Part shown: piece after piece, positions 27,013 to 35,457 of the stretch
How positions within the stretch are numbered: position 1 is the stretch's first letter
Layout: every line of letters starts with the position of its first letter
The notes under the pieces: model-generated
Database searches by the model: none
Told to the model about the DNA's origin: nothing
The model's input: the letters and a program-made list of their open reading frames with translations, nothing else
Position numbers and translations under genes: made by a program
Source of the DNA: Undibacterium sp.
Lineage (GTDB): Bacteria > Pseudomonadota > Gammaproteobacteria > Burkholderiales > Burkholderiaceae_D
DNA length: 40,664 nt
Assembly: GCF_030651495.1 (NCBI RefSeq)
Contig: NZ_JAUSFI010000135.1
Location: 1-40,664, forward strand
Reading direction: 5' to 3'

Positions 27013-27425
27013 TCAAGCGCGGTAGCCGATAGGGCCTTCACTGTTGTAGGTCACGCCGCCATTGAAGCTGTTGCCGCCGTCGCCGGAACTGATATTCAAT
27101 GCCATAGCTTGTTGGCCGGCACGGCAACCGATCAGCCAGACACCGCCCGGATGCCATGGTGCCGACGTGCCGCCCCACTGATTTTCTACCATATAGTTAT
27201 TGCGGCGCCATCGCTGAGCTCGCACTTGAAGCCGATCGGACCTTCGCCGCTGTACGTCATATTCCCGGCGAGCGTGGTCCCGCCATCGCCGGACTCGACG
27301 TTGACGGCAACCACATTCTGGCCGGCGCGGCACCCGAGCACCCAGCTGCCGCTCGCAGTGCAATCCCGACCAAGACCGCTTTTCCTTCGTGAGCCGTGGC
27401 TCAGGGATGGCCTACCCGGACTCAA
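27013..27425 (-). pseudogene. OAA/MBHA-family lectin, frameshifted
   Basis: Two repeats of the lectin family typified by Oscillatoria agardhii agglutinin and the Myxococcus haemagglutinin MBHA are visible in two different frames. The first contains SWVLGCRAGQNVVAVNVES, then DGGTTLAGNMTYSGEGPIGF. The second contains YMVENQWGGTSAPWHPGG, then GVWLIGCRAGQQAMALN and NSEGPIGYRA. The frame changes near 27205, between the end of repeat one (ELSDGAA) and YMVENQ; reading on in the first frame gives a stop soon after. The N-terminal part of repeat one (the expected VENQWGG) is also missing or diverged. Intact members bind high-mannose glycans. This copy should be inactive unless the shift is a sequencing error. 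Confidence 0.78.
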
Positions 27426-27517
27426 AGGCGCAGCGAAGATGCTGGATTGGCTATGTGCGCCAACCGACAGACTAACGCTAGTATTTTAGAAATATTGATG
27501 TCAAAATGTAAAATTAA

Positions 27518-27593
27518 GTGTTCCAAACAAGTGGAACACCTGTTGGTAGCGATTTTGTGATTAACACCTATATATATCAATGACTTAGGTGTT
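27518..27593. repeat. inverted repeats next to the right island end
   Basis: Two nearby inverted pairs: gtgttcc (27518-27524) with ggaacac (27533-27539), and aacaccta (27563-27570) with taggtgtt (27586-27593). The region is AT-rich with no gene and abuts the right att copy. It may hold recombinase arm-type or regulatory sites; this is inferred from position only. The remainder of 27426-27604 shows nothing else. Confidence 0.5.
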
Positions 27594-27604
27594 TTGGTAG
27601 CCAG

Positions 27605-27625
27605 TCCGCCCCGGGCCACCAAGAA
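27605..27625 (+). repeat. right attachment-site copy (attR), tRNA-Phe 3' end duplicate
   Basis: Exact 21-base copy of 15574-15594 (tRNA-Phe T-arm 3' half, acceptor 3' strand, CCA and agaa). The upstream part of the tRNA is absent, so this is not a functional tRNA gene. Confidence 0.8.
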
Positions 27626-27640
27626 ATATGCAGTAAATAG

Positions 27641-27669
27641 AAGGGCTTACAGCGATGTAAGCCCTTTTG
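27641..27669 (+). terminator. intrinsic terminator, probably the original tRNA-Phe terminator
   Basis: A perfect 10-bp stem, aagggcttac (27641-27650) and gtaagccctt (27657-27666), with a 6-base loop, followed by ttgt. It lies 15 bases after the duplicated tRNA end, the same layout as at the intact tRNA. Confidence 0.8.
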
Positions 27670-27774
27670 TCGTTTCTGGCACTGTTACCTAAGTGTCAAG
27701 CGGGTACCGCACGATTTTTTCCTGATTTAATGAGAAAAAACGCGCGCTACCAGATAGGCGCGCGAACTTCCCTT

Positions 27775-27960
27775 TTAGAGTTTATTTACTGCGTCCTTGA
27801 CAACTTCCTTGGCATCCCCAAGCGCCTTTTCTGATTTGCCCTCGACTTGCTTCAGCAAACCCTTCGCTTGTTGTTCTTTGCTGCCGACTAATTTCCCGGC
27901 GTCCTCTTGAATTTTGCCAGCGATGTCTTTTGTAACGCCCTTGATTTGATCTTTATTCAT
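27775..27960 (-). CDS. CsbD family stress protein
   Basis: A 61-residue, very hydrophilic, Lys/Glu/Ala-rich protein beginning MNKDQIKGVTKDIAGKIQE and containing GKSEKALGDAKE, the pattern of the CsbD-like family. CsbD is a general stress protein in Bacillus; in proteobacteria members are often induced by stress or stationary phase, with no known biochemical activity. An AGGAAAC ribosome site precedes the ATG. It is grouped with a small membrane peptide and a PRC-barrel gene on the same strand, a typical stress-type cluster. Confidence 0.9.
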   Translation of the reverse strand: MNKDQIKGVTKDIAGKIQEDAGKLVGSKEQQAKGLLKQVEGKSEKALGDAKEVVKDAVNKL

Positions 27961-28077
27961 GACTGTTTCCTATTTGGTTGATGGATACTGCTAAATCTGC
28001 TGCTCTTTCTCGGCGAAAAATTACTCACAGCATTACGACGAAATTGATGAATTGAATTGTTGCGTGACGATGATCGA

Positions 28078-28155
28078 TTAGTGTGCAATCAAATAGATCA
28101 CGACCAACACCACCATCGGAATACCTAAAATCCACCCTAATATGTATTTGCCCAT
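28078..28155 (-). CDS. very small membrane protein (25 aa)
   Basis: A 25-codon ORF, MGKYILGWILGIPM then VVLVVIYLIAH, essentially a single membrane helix. A strong AGGAG ribosome site lies 8 bases before the ATG. It lies between the CsbD gene and the PRC-barrel gene on the same strand. Similar tiny single-helix proteins occur near stress genes in related bacteria as far as I recall, but no family name can be given. Confidence 0.6.
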   Translation of the reverse strand: MGKYILGWILGIPMVVLVVIYLIAH

Positions 28156-28343
28156 GACTGCGCTCCTATTGAGTATTGTGTAATGATGAAAAATGGTGCC
28201 AAAATGAAAAACTGGCACGTGTGCGGTTCAAAAAATACCGCGAATTGTTTGTTGCCGAAATCGCATATTGAGCGCAGCAACTTAAAACTAAAATCAGCGA
28301 AATATGGCTTGCCCTGGGCTTACCGTGCAACGCTGAAAAATGC

Positions 28344-28751
28344 TCAATGGTCGGAAATTCCGTAATACGTACGAATGCCAGCGCTCCATGACTGGTTGGC
28401 CATGTCGGGCCAGTTATTGGAATCAAAGCCTGGCGCATTTTCGAAGCGATCTTTTAAGATATCAAGGACAAAACGCTTGTTTACTGTATCGAGCTTCAAG
28501 GCACTCCAAGGTACCGCGAACAGTTTTTCGCCGATGGTGAAGATGCCGCCAGTAGCAAGCACTGCATACGCGACTTTTCCGGTACGCATGTCCAACATGA
28601 TTTCCTTGATTTCGCCCAAGTGGTCATTCTGGACATTGTGAACATGGTCACCAATCAGCGTATTGGCACCCATTAATTCAGGACCAGGACCTTTGTGCCC
28701 GTTTTCTTCCTTATAGATGCCGTAGGTATCGCGTTCTGCGTAAGTCGTCAT
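28344..28751 (-). CDS. PRC-barrel domain protein
   Basis: A 135-residue cytoplasmic protein. A PRC-barrel (about residues 28-105) contains LIGDHVHNVQNDHLGEIKE, IMLDMRTGKVAYAVLATGG and LFAVPWSALKLD, the strand pattern seen in photosynthetic reaction centre H subunits, RimM and many small stand-alone bacterial proteins of unknown role. A GAGGT ribosome site supports the start. The C-terminus (NNWPDMANQSWSAGIRTYY) is typical of the betaproteobacterial stand-alone type. The role is probably stress-related by context only. Confidence 0.88.
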   Translation of the reverse strand: MTTYAERDTYGIYKEENGHKGPGPELMGANTLIGDHVHNVQNDHLGEIKEIMLDMRTGKVAYAVLATGGIFTIGEKLFAVPWSALKLDTVNKRFVLDILKDRFENAPGFDSNNWPDMANQSWSAGIRTYYGISDH

Positions 28752-29653
28752 GTTGGACCTCAGAATGATGTAAATGAGGTTCCAGAATGCCCTGATAATT
28801 ACACGTCGTCAGTGCGGTAAGACACAGAACTATAAATCAGCGCGCCATTTTCACAAGGAACAGCAACTGTTTTTACCTGCCGTACTGACGCCAAACGCGA
28901 TTGCATGAGGCTTTGCAGTTTTCCCATGCACTAATTAAAATAAAAGGTTACGTGCGCTGTTTGACACCCCAGGCGTTGTAGCCTGTTGCCGATCAAACGA
29001 TGCCGCCAAAGGTGACGATTGATGTAGATGTGGACTCGATAAAAAAAAATCGACCACGCAAGAAATCCTGAGGCACAGCTTTTTAATGTTTCAAAAGCGG
29101 CTATTATTTAGCCAGTCTATGTACAAATTTGGCAGATTTTTCGCTCGCGTTGGCCGATGATGGAAGTCTGGATGGGCCGGTCGAATGACTATGAAACGGA
29201 TTTATCCTGTTACCCAACGTGTACCTGTCGGCAGGATAGCAGCGACGATCTTCAGGCATTCGTCGCCAGCCTGATGGCCGTAACAGTCGTTGTATTTTTA
29301 AAAGCGGTGCCGTTTCCCGTCGTTGAGGCGGATTGCGGAGTCCGTATCATCTCGCTTTATTTTGATAGTGACGTCGTGCTGATATCCCCTCGTATTGAAG
29401 CCAATTCTTCAAATGCGTCGAACAGTGATATAAGTGCGTTGCGAACGCATCATCTGCATCATCTATATATTGAGAGACGACTCCTTTTGGTGCCAGACAA
29501 GCACTACTTTCGATTCTCAGTGTGGTGGCCCCAAGCCGCTCCGTGCCATTGACTTCTTGTTACCTGCTGCTATGGCCGATTAGCTATTGAATGGGCCAAC
29601 TGGCGGGAACTGGAGAGCACAAGCACCTAGCAGAACAAAAGACTGGACACCGT
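28752..29653. other. 0.9-kb gene-poor region
   Basis: No gene is supported. A 131-codon plus-strand frame (29157-29552) has no ribosome site, no recognisable motif and an irregular composition, and is left out. An imperfect hairpin, gtggactcgat (29030-29040) against atcgaccac (29049-29057) around an A-run, is the only obvious structure. It may hold an untranslated RNA or a decayed gene. Confidence 0.4.
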
Positions 29654-30439
29654 TTAAGCCCACGACGTTGGTTCGATAACACCAATTGCTTGCAGTGCAG
29701 GCTTACAAAATAGATATCCCTGCATCAGATCAATGCCAGCATTACGCAAAAAATCGCGTTCATCCTTGGTTTCGATGCCCTCGGCGAGCACCCGCACATT
29801 CAGCGCGTCACAGATTGACACGATGCCATGAACAATGGCTTGCTTCGGCTTGCTGGTATCGATGTTGCGAATCAAATCCATATCAATCTTAATGATATCA
29901 GGCTGATATTCGGATAACAGGTTCAAGCCAGCATATCCAGCACCAAAATCGTCGATCGCAGTACGAAAGCCGAAACGTCGGTACTCCTTGAAAATATTAA
30001 CCAAATGCGGCCGGTCTAGCACTTGCTCACCCTCGGTCACCTCAAAAATGATCTGTTCAATCGGGAAATTATAGAGTTTTGCAGCATTGAAGGTGCTACG
30101 AATGCAAGCCTCTGGTCGATACACTGCGCTTGGCAAGAAATTTATCGATAACAATTCTTTCATACCCAGTGCAGCAGCTCCACGAATGGCATTCACCCGG
30201 CAAGCCTGATCGAATGTATATCGGTTAGTGTCCGTCACTTGCGAAAGGACTGAAAAAGCAGACTCGCCATTCGGCCCGCGCACCAGTGCTTCATGTGCAA
30301 AGATCGAACGCGTGCTCAGATCGACAATGGGTTGGAAGGCAAACACAAAATTAAAATCCAGACTTTGATCGCTTTTGCATTGTACGCAACCGGCGGGTTC
30401 CGGCGACTTACTCGATTCATCCGAATGAATTGGAAACAT
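29654..30439 (-). CDS. EAL domain cyclic-di-GMP phosphodiesterase
   Basis: A 261-residue protein that is almost only an EAL domain. Active-site motifs are present: HEALVRG (the EAL motif), SINFLP (Asn ligand), IIFEVTEGE, AIDDFGAGYAGLN (metal-binding Asp pair), IIKIDMDLIRN (catalytic Lys region), LAEGIET and the QGYLFCKP end, so hydrolysis of c-di-GMP to pGpG is likely. The sequence style is that of the EAL half of BLUF-EAL proteins, but no sensor domain is attached. The N-terminal 35 residues include CVQCK, a possible metal-binding pair. The start is MFPIHS, with AAGG at 9 bases; an in-frame ATG at 30472 has no ribosome site. Confidence 0.9.
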   Translation of the reverse strand: MFPIHSDESSKSPEPAGCVQCKSDQSLDFNFVFAFQPIVDLSTRSIFAHEALVRGPNGESAFSVLSQVTDTNRYTFDQACRVNAIRGAAALGMKELLSINFLPSAVYRPEACIRSTFNAAKLYNFPIEQIIFEVTEGEQVLDRPHLVNIFKEYRRFGFRTAIDDFGAGYAGLNLLSEYQPDIIKIDMDLIRNIDTSKPKQAIVHGIVSICDALNVRVLAEGIETKDERDFLRNAGIDLMQGYLFCKPALQAIGVIEPTSWA

Positions 30440-30897
30440 TGATATGCCTTGCTTTGAAAATGACCGACACATAATCGGAGAATATTACTTATAGCACAGT
30501 CTTCAGGCCAGACTCGCGGCAAATAACGGATGATAGACACCGACACATTTAATGCTGATTCTACTTAAGTCGCGACGTGTTGACAGGCATTTCTCCAATC
30601 GCCAAATCTAAAACCGTGCTGATCTGCTTTTTTGACAAGCAGGTAAATTTCAAGAATTTTTTGAACACGATTTACTCAGTTATCTTCTTATCCGATTAGC
30701 TGTTGATGGTAGCCCATCTTCAGCAAAATCAAATCCACAAAGAAATAATTTCTGTCACGCTGATCCTCTGGCTCCATTCCTTTTTTTGCAATATTTCTCA
30801 TCACTTGGTACGATTAGCCTTTTAGCGTCAAATATTCCTCCTTAATTGAAGGAAATTTGCGTCAACCTTTATTCTTATCCCTCATTGTTCGCCTTTT
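30440..30897. other. intergenic region between divergent EAL and minC genes
   Basis: 458 AT-rich bases with no supported ORF. It must carry promoters for both directions. TTGACA at 30632-30637 is a good -35 match, but the -10 at the right spacing (aatttt, 30655-30660) is weak. Confidence 0.4.
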
Positions 30898-31656
30898 ATG
30901 CAAAACCGTCTGACGCGCAAACCTATAGAAATAAAGATCGCCACAGTGGTAGCAGTCGCCATTATTCTTCACGAAACAGCCATACCTATACTTGAAGCAG
31001 CATTAAAGGAAATGACAGCGGGTACGCCCGATTTTTTTGATGATGAATTTGCGATTATTGATGTTGATTCTATATTAGGAGAAAAACTAGACTGGGTCGC
31101 CTTGATCGCCTTGTTTAAGTCATTTGGTCTCCACGCAGTTGCTGTTCGCAACGCACTTGAAGAAAACCATGTGACTATCCGCGCACACGGTTTGAGCATC
31201 GATGTAACGAGCAAGGTTCGCTCCGAGCCTGAAATGCCGCCAAGTACTGAATCAGTCCCCGCAAAACCGATTGCAGTCATCTCGGCACCAGCACCGCAAT
31301 TGCAAATAACGAATGTTCCGGCGATGGTGATTGATACACCCGTGCGTGCCGGGCAACGCATTTATGCCCGCGGTGCCGATCTGATCATTACCGCATCAGT
31401 CAATAATGGGGCGGAAGTCATTGCCGATGGGAGCATCCACATTTATGCACCGTTGCGCGGACGGGCGCTGGCGGGTGCCAGCGGCAATGTCAACGCACGT
31501 ATTTATGCGCTGACGATGGAGGCCGAACTGGTCTCGATTGCAGGCATTTATCGCACCTTTGAAAATGGGTTTCCGGTGCTTCCTGCACAACACCCGGTGC
31601 AAATCAAACTAATTGGTGACAGTATTGAAGTATCATCCATGAAATCGGCAGCTTAG
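30898..31656 (+). CDS. minC: septum site-determining protein MinC
   Basis: Inhibitor of FtsZ ring assembly, activated by MinD at the cell poles. It is 252 residues. An N-terminal MinC_N domain (about 5-110) is followed by an Ala/Pro-rich linker and a C-terminal beta-helix domain (about 145-250) with GADLIITASVNNGAEVIADGS, the RGRALAGASGN turn and ALTMEAELVSIAGIY, which contact MinD. It is followed by minD (54-base gap) and minE in the usual order. The ribosome site is weak. Confidence 0.96.
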   Translation: MQNRLTRKPIEIKIATVVAVAIILHETAIPILEAALKEMTAGTPDFFDDEFAIIDVDSILGEKLDWVALIALFKSFGLHAVAVRNALEENHVTIRAHGLSIDVTSKVRSEPEMPPSTESVPAKPIAVISAPAPQLQITNVPAMVIDTPVRAGQRIYARGADLIITASVNNGAEVIADGSIHIYAPLRGRALAGASGNVNARIYALTMEAELVSIAGIYRTFENGFPVLPAQHPVQIKLIGDSIEVSSMKSAA

Positions 31657-31710
31657 ACATATTTAAATTCAATTTATTGGCACTTTTCAGCATAGTTAAA
31701 GGAGTTCTTT

Positions 31711-32526
31711 GTGGCAAGAATCATCGTTGTGACGTCCGGCAAAGGCGGTGTAGGGAAAACCACTTCCAGCGCCAGTTTTTCTTCGGGCTTGGCCATGCGT
31801 GGTCATAAGACCGCCGTTTTAGATTTTGACGTCGGCCTGCGTAATTTAGATCTGATCATGGGTTGCGAACGCCGTGTAGTCTATGATCTGGTGAATGTAA
31901 TTAGTGGTGAAGCCACCCTGAACCAAGCGCTAATCAAAGACAAACATTGCGACAATTTGTTTATTTTGCCGGCATCGCAAACACGCGACAAAGATGCCTT
32001 AACCGAAGAAGGTGTGGAGCGCGTGCTCAACGACCTGATTAAAATGGATTTTGAATACATCGTCTGTGACTCCCCTGCTGGTATCGAGCGCGGTGCTGTG
32101 ATGGCACTGACCTTTGCCGACGAGGCCATTGTGGTGACCAATCCTGAAGTATCGTCAGTGCGTGATTCTGATCGTATTTTGGGTATCATTCAGGCTAAAT
32201 CCAAACGTGCGCAAGCCGGTGGCGAGCCAGTTAAAGAGCATTTGCTGATTACCCGTTATTCACCAAAACGTGTCGAAGCGGGAGAAATGCTGTCGTATAC
32301 CGATGTGCAAGAAATCCTGCGCATCCCTTTAATTGGCGTGATTCCAGAATCAGAGGATGTGTTACATGCCTCCAACCACGGTAATCCGGCTATCCATTTA
32401 AAGGGTAGCGACGTCTCTGACGCCTATGAGGATGTGGTCTCGCGTTTTCTTGGCGAAGATAAGCCTTTGCGTTTTGTTGCTTATGAAAAACCAAGTCTGT
32501 TACAACGTATTTTCGGAGGTAAGTAA
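31711..32526 (+). CDS. minD: septum site-determining ATPase MinD
   Basis: A Walker-type ATPase of the ParA/MinD family that oscillates on the membrane with MinE and recruits MinC. It is 271 residues. The deviant P-loop GKGGVGKTT is at 10-18, with [14 protein letters not shown] (switch I) and [11 protein letters not shown] (switch II). The C-terminal amphipathic membrane-targeting helix is LLQRIFGGK. The start codon is GTG, with AAAGGAG 6 bases upstream. One base separates its stop from minE. Confidence 0.98.
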   Translation: MARIIVVTSGKGGVGKTTSSASFSSGLAMRGHKTAVLDFDVGLRNLDLIMGCERRVVYDLVNVISGEATLNQALIKDKHCDNLFILPASQTRDKDALTEEGVERVLNDLIKMDFEYIVCDSPAGIERGAVMALTFADEAIVVTNPEVSSVRDSDRILGIIQAKSKRAQAGGEPVKEHLLITRYSPKRVEAGEMLSYTDVQEILRIPLIGVIPESEDVLHASNHGNPAIHLKGSDVSDAYEDVVSRFLGEDKPLRFVAYEKPSLLQRIFGGK

Positions 32527-32527
32527 G

Positions 32528-32791
32528 ATGGCTTTGCTTTCTTTTTTATTCAATAGCAAACCCAAAAGTGCCAGTGCTGCCAAGGAACGCCTGCAAATCA
32601 TCATTGCTCGCGAACGCTCTGGCCGCGATGGTTACGATTTTTTGCCTGCATTGCGTGAAGAGTTGATTGCTGTTATTGCTAAATATACCAAGGTTAACCC
32701 TGACGACATCAAGGTCTCGCTCGACAAACAGGGCAATCTGGAAGTGCTGGATGTGAATGTTATTTTGCCTGACGTTGAGTTACGCAATTGA
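32528..32791 (+). CDS. minE: cell division topological specificity factor MinE
   Basis: An 87-residue protein beginning [15 protein letters not shown], the membrane-binding N-terminal segment, followed by the MinD-activating [14 protein letters not shown] and the dimerising domain ending [13 protein letters not shown]. It stimulates MinD ATPase and confines MinCD to the poles. GGAGG overlaps the end of minD. The frame extends upstream within minD, but that part is not the true N-terminus. Confidence 0.97.
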   Translation: MALLSFLFNSKPKSASAAKERLQIIIARERSGRDGYDFLPALREELIAVIAKYTKVNPDDIKVSLDKQGNLEVLDVNVILPDVELRN

Positions 32792-32987
32792 TACGGTGTG
32801 GTGGATAAGGTTAACTGCCGCCACCCACAAGGTACAAGGCCTTAACGCCAGTTGAACCGCGCCATTTTCGTGTAAAAAAATCACGTTTCCCTGTACATTC
32901 CCAGCAGTTTTACAAAAATTGCCACACGTTATGTACAATGGCGAAAATTCCTTTATTCAATCGCCAACTTTCCATCCGAGTGCACCT

Positions 32988-33680
32988 ATGAGAATCGCCA
33001 TACTTGATGACGACAATAATTTGTTGGAATTGGCTTGCACCATCTTGAACGCTGCAGGGCATACTTGCCATCCATTCCTCAGTGGAAAAGAAATGTTGCA
33101 TCAACTGCGTCGTGAAAGTTTCGACCTGTTGATTCTTGATTGGCAAGTGCCGGATCTCAATGGAACCGAAATTTTGCACTGGGTCCGGGAAAAACTTTCG
33201 CCGACATTGCCTGTGCTTTTCATGACTAGTCGTTCTGGTGAAGATGACATCATTGCGGGCTTAGCCGCGGGTGCAGATGATTACATGATCAAACCGATAC
33301 GCCGCGGAGAATTAGTCGCGCGGGTACAAGCCTTGCTGCGCCGCGCTTATCCAGCGCAGACCGCATCAGAAATTTTACAATTTGGCGCATATAAGTTTGA
33401 AACACGTGCGGGTCGTGCCAGCGTCAATGACGTGCCAGTTGAGATGACGCAAAAAGAATTTGATCTCGCTTTGCTGTTGTTTAACAATCTCGGCCGTCCG
33501 CTGTCGCGCGCGTATATTCTTGAGGCAGTGTGGTCACGGGATGTCGACATCCCCTCGCGCACTATGGATACGCATATCTCAAGAGTACGCAGCAAACTAT
33601 CACTACGACCAGAAAATGGTTATCGCCTCGCTCCAGTGTACAGCTACGGTTATCGGCTAGAGCAAGTATCAATGGAGTAA
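32988..33680 (+). CDS. OmpR-family response regulator
   Basis: A 230-residue two-component regulator. The receiver domain has acidic residues in ILDDDN, phospho-acceptor Asp51 (LLILDWQVPDLNG), Thr80 and Lys102 (YMIKPIRRGE). The C-terminal winged helix contains MTQKEFDLALLLFNN, SRTMDTHISRVRSKL and the wing region YSYGYRLE. The start MRIAILDD is preferred over an in-frame ATG at 32919, since the extra 23 residues match nothing. It is followed by a FecR/LysM gene and a CHASE2 kinase gene on the same strand; the kinase is its probable partner. Confidence 0.94.
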   Translation: MRIAILDDDNNLLELACTILNAAGHTCHPFLSGKEMLHQLRRESFDLLILDWQVPDLNGTEILHWVREKLSPTLPVLFMTSRSGEDDIIAGLAAGADDYMIKPIRRGELVARVQALLRRAYPAQTASEILQFGAYKFETRAGRASVNDVPVEMTQKEFDLALLLFNNLGRPLSRAYILEAVWSRDVDIPSRTMDTHISRVRSKLSLRPENGYRLAPVYSYGYRLEQVSME

Positions 33681-33735
33681 TCGATTCAGCTTAGCAGAGC
33701 GCTACGACCTGAACTGAATACCTCTAGGAATTTGT

Positions 33736-35430
33736 ATGAATACTGTTTTGCCTCCCGACTTTTCGTCACGAATTCTGCCTATTCTATTGACATTGCTGTT
33801 CAGTTTATCGGTGCCCGCACTGGCGGAAAAACCGGCAAGCCAGCCTGGAACCATTGTCAATACGCCGCCGGACATGACGTATTTCGCCTTGGAAGGCGAT
33901 ACATTATCGAGTATCGCAAAACGTTTTACCGACAAATCAAGTAACTGGGCGACGCTGGGAAAACGCAACAAAATTGCCAATGACAGAGCCATTCCTGTCG
34001 GTTCAGCCATACTCATCCCGCTCGAATTACTGCCAGAAGAAGCGAGTGTAGCCAAAGTCGTCGCGCTGGCCGGATTATCTACCGCCAAGAAAATTGACGG
34101 TACTGAAACCGCCATTGCCTTGGGCGACATACTGACAGAAGGAAACCGGATCAGTACCGGTAAAAATGGCTTTTTAAGCATAGCCTTACCCGATGAATCC
34201 CGCATTTCTATCCCGTCAAATAGCCAGGTCACTCTCGCCAAGCTGAGAATGACCAAATATACCAAAAGCCCGCGCACTGAAATCAATCTGATGCAAGGCC
34301 GGGTTGAATCTAAAGTCTCACCGTTACATTCCAACAAAGGACGTTTTGAAGTCACCTCGCCGCTGGCCATTGCGGGGGTGCGGGGAACGCATTTCCGCGT
34401 GGAGATTAATGACGATGGCGTCGCCAATGAAGTGTTGTCCGGCGGTGTTGCGGTAGGCAAAAAAGAAAAGCCAAATGCCTTGCTGCTGCCGGCGGGCAAA
34501 GGAAACATCATCAGCGGTGCTGGCGTAGGGAAGGCAATTGATCTGCTGCCGGTGCCGGTATTGACAGATAATTTCCAGTTACAGAGCAAACCAACTATCC
34601 AGTTTAGCGTGGTAAAAATGAACGGCGCGCAGGCGTATCGGGCGCAGATCGCCAGCGATGCCAGTGCGCAAAATATTTTGATGGAAAGCCGCATCACGAG
34701 CGACCGCTTCAAATTTGACGGGCTTCCCGACGGCGCGTATTTTACCCGCGTGACAGCGATTGATGCCGCCGGACTGGAAGGACTGCCAAGCATACAAGCA
34801 TTCACTCTGAAAGCCCGCCCGGAGCCACCATTTAATGTACAACCGAAAGCAAAATTGCGTGCAGAAACGGTCAATTTCGTCTGGACTGAAGCCGCTGATG
34901 CCCTGAACTATCGATTGCAAGTGGCGACCGATGCCGAATTCAAACACCTGCTGATTGATCAGGCTGACATCACGGCAGTGCAATACAGCACCGGCAAATT
35001 AACTAACGGAAATTATTTTTGGCGGATTGCCACTATCGCGCGCAAGGCTGGCTTAACCGACCAGGGGCCGTTTAGCGATACGCAATCTTTTAGCTTGTTT
35101 CCGCCCCAGGCAATGAATCCGGTGACCGATACCGGCGACAATCTGCTATCGTTTAATTGGCCATCCGAACCCGGCCAGAAATTCCTCGTAGAGATAGCAC
35201 GGGACGCCAGTTTCAGCTCGCTGTATTTATCTGAAAACCTGACTCAGCCGCAAATAAGCATCCCGCGTCCGGACGCCGGCGTTTACTTTATCCGTGTCAA
35301 GGCGACCGATGCTGATGGCTATGTCGGCGCATTTTCGGCTACACAGAAAGTAGACATTTTTACGCGCTGGGTCAGTGGCAGCGGCGATCCTGTGAATTCT
35401 ACCGGCGGCGTGATTCGACCGAATTTTTAA
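33736..35430 (+). CDS. FecR domain protein with LysM and fibronectin-type repeats
   Basis: A 564-residue exported protein. A signal peptide ends near VPALA. Next come a LysM-like domain (about 47-97, YFALEGDTLSSIAKRF...IPVGSAILIP) that may bind peptidoglycan, and a FecR domain (about 110-235, LPDESRISIPSNSQVTL...SPLAIAGVRGTHFRVE). Three or four Ig/fibronectin-type beta modules (about 265-550) with recurring patterns such as NYRLQVATDAEF and GVYFIRVKATDADG follow. There is no membrane anchor or sigma-factor partner, so unlike classical FecR it is not an anti-sigma factor. It lies between the regulator and the CHASE2 kinase, so a role in presenting a periplasmic signal is plausible. Confidence 0.88.
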   Translation: MNTVLPPDFSSRILPILLTLLFSLSVPALAEKPASQPGTIVNTPPDMTYFALEGDTLSSIAKRFTDKSSNWATLGKRNKIANDRAIPVGSAILIPLELLPEEASVAKVVALAGLSTAKKIDGTETAIALGDILTEGNRISTGKNGFLSIALPDESRISIPSNSQVTLAKLRMTKYTKSPRTEINLMQGRVESKVSPLHSNKGRFEVTSPLAIAGVRGTHFRVEINDDGVANEVLSGGVAVGKKEKPNALLLPAGKGNIISGAGVGKAIDLLPVPVLTDNFQLQSKPTIQFSVVKMNGAQAYRAQIASDASAQNILMESRITSDRFKFDGLPDGAYFTRVTAIDAAGLEGLPSIQAFTLKARPEPPFNVQPKAKLRAETVNFVWTEAADALNYRLQVATDAEFKHLLIDQADITAVQYSTGKLTNGNYFWRIATIARKAGLTDQGPFSDTQSFSLFPPQAMNPVTDTGDNLLSFNWPSEPGQKFLVEIARDASFSSLYLSENLTQPQISIPRPDAGVYFIRVKATDADGYVGAFSATQKVDIFTRWVSGSGDPVNSTGGVIRPNF

Positions 35431-35457
35431 TCTTTCCCGGCGACTCTCGTCCACCCA

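Larger units (their letters stand above)
15591..27625. mobile_element. genomic island integrated at tRNA-Phe (about 12 kb, no integrase seen)
   Basis: The segment is bounded by the intact tRNA-Phe and a 21-base exact copy of its 3' end. Just beyond each copy stands an intrinsic terminator (15607-15638 on the left, 27641-27669 on the right), as if the original tRNA terminator had been displaced and a new one brought in. Contents are accessory: pseudogene fragments, an APS kinase, a sulfotransferase, a two-partner secretion pair, a PAS regulator and a lectin pseudogene. Housekeeping operons flank it on both sides. No integrase, excisionase or transposase ORF is recognisable, so it appears immobile now. 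The boundaries come from the repeat; horizontal transfer is inferred. Confidence 0.72.

Noticed and set aside
27595..27625. Second tRNA gene at the right island end
   Set aside because: Only the 3' part of tRNA-Phe is present; D-arm and anticodon arm are missing, so it is an att duplicate.
15591..27625. CRISPR array or phage genes within the island
   Set aside because: No regularly spaced short repeats with unique spacers and no phage structural or recombinase proteins were seen; the repeats present are coding repeats of the adhesin.
29157..29552. 131-codon plus-strand ORF beginning MMEVWMGRSN
   Set aside because: No ribosome site, no recognisable domain, irregular composition; more likely chance or remnant.
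33702..34874. 390-codon minus-strand frame opposite the FecR/LysM gene
   Set aside because: The plus-strand gene has a signal peptide and recognised domains; the minus frame is its Ser/Pro-rich antisense shadow.
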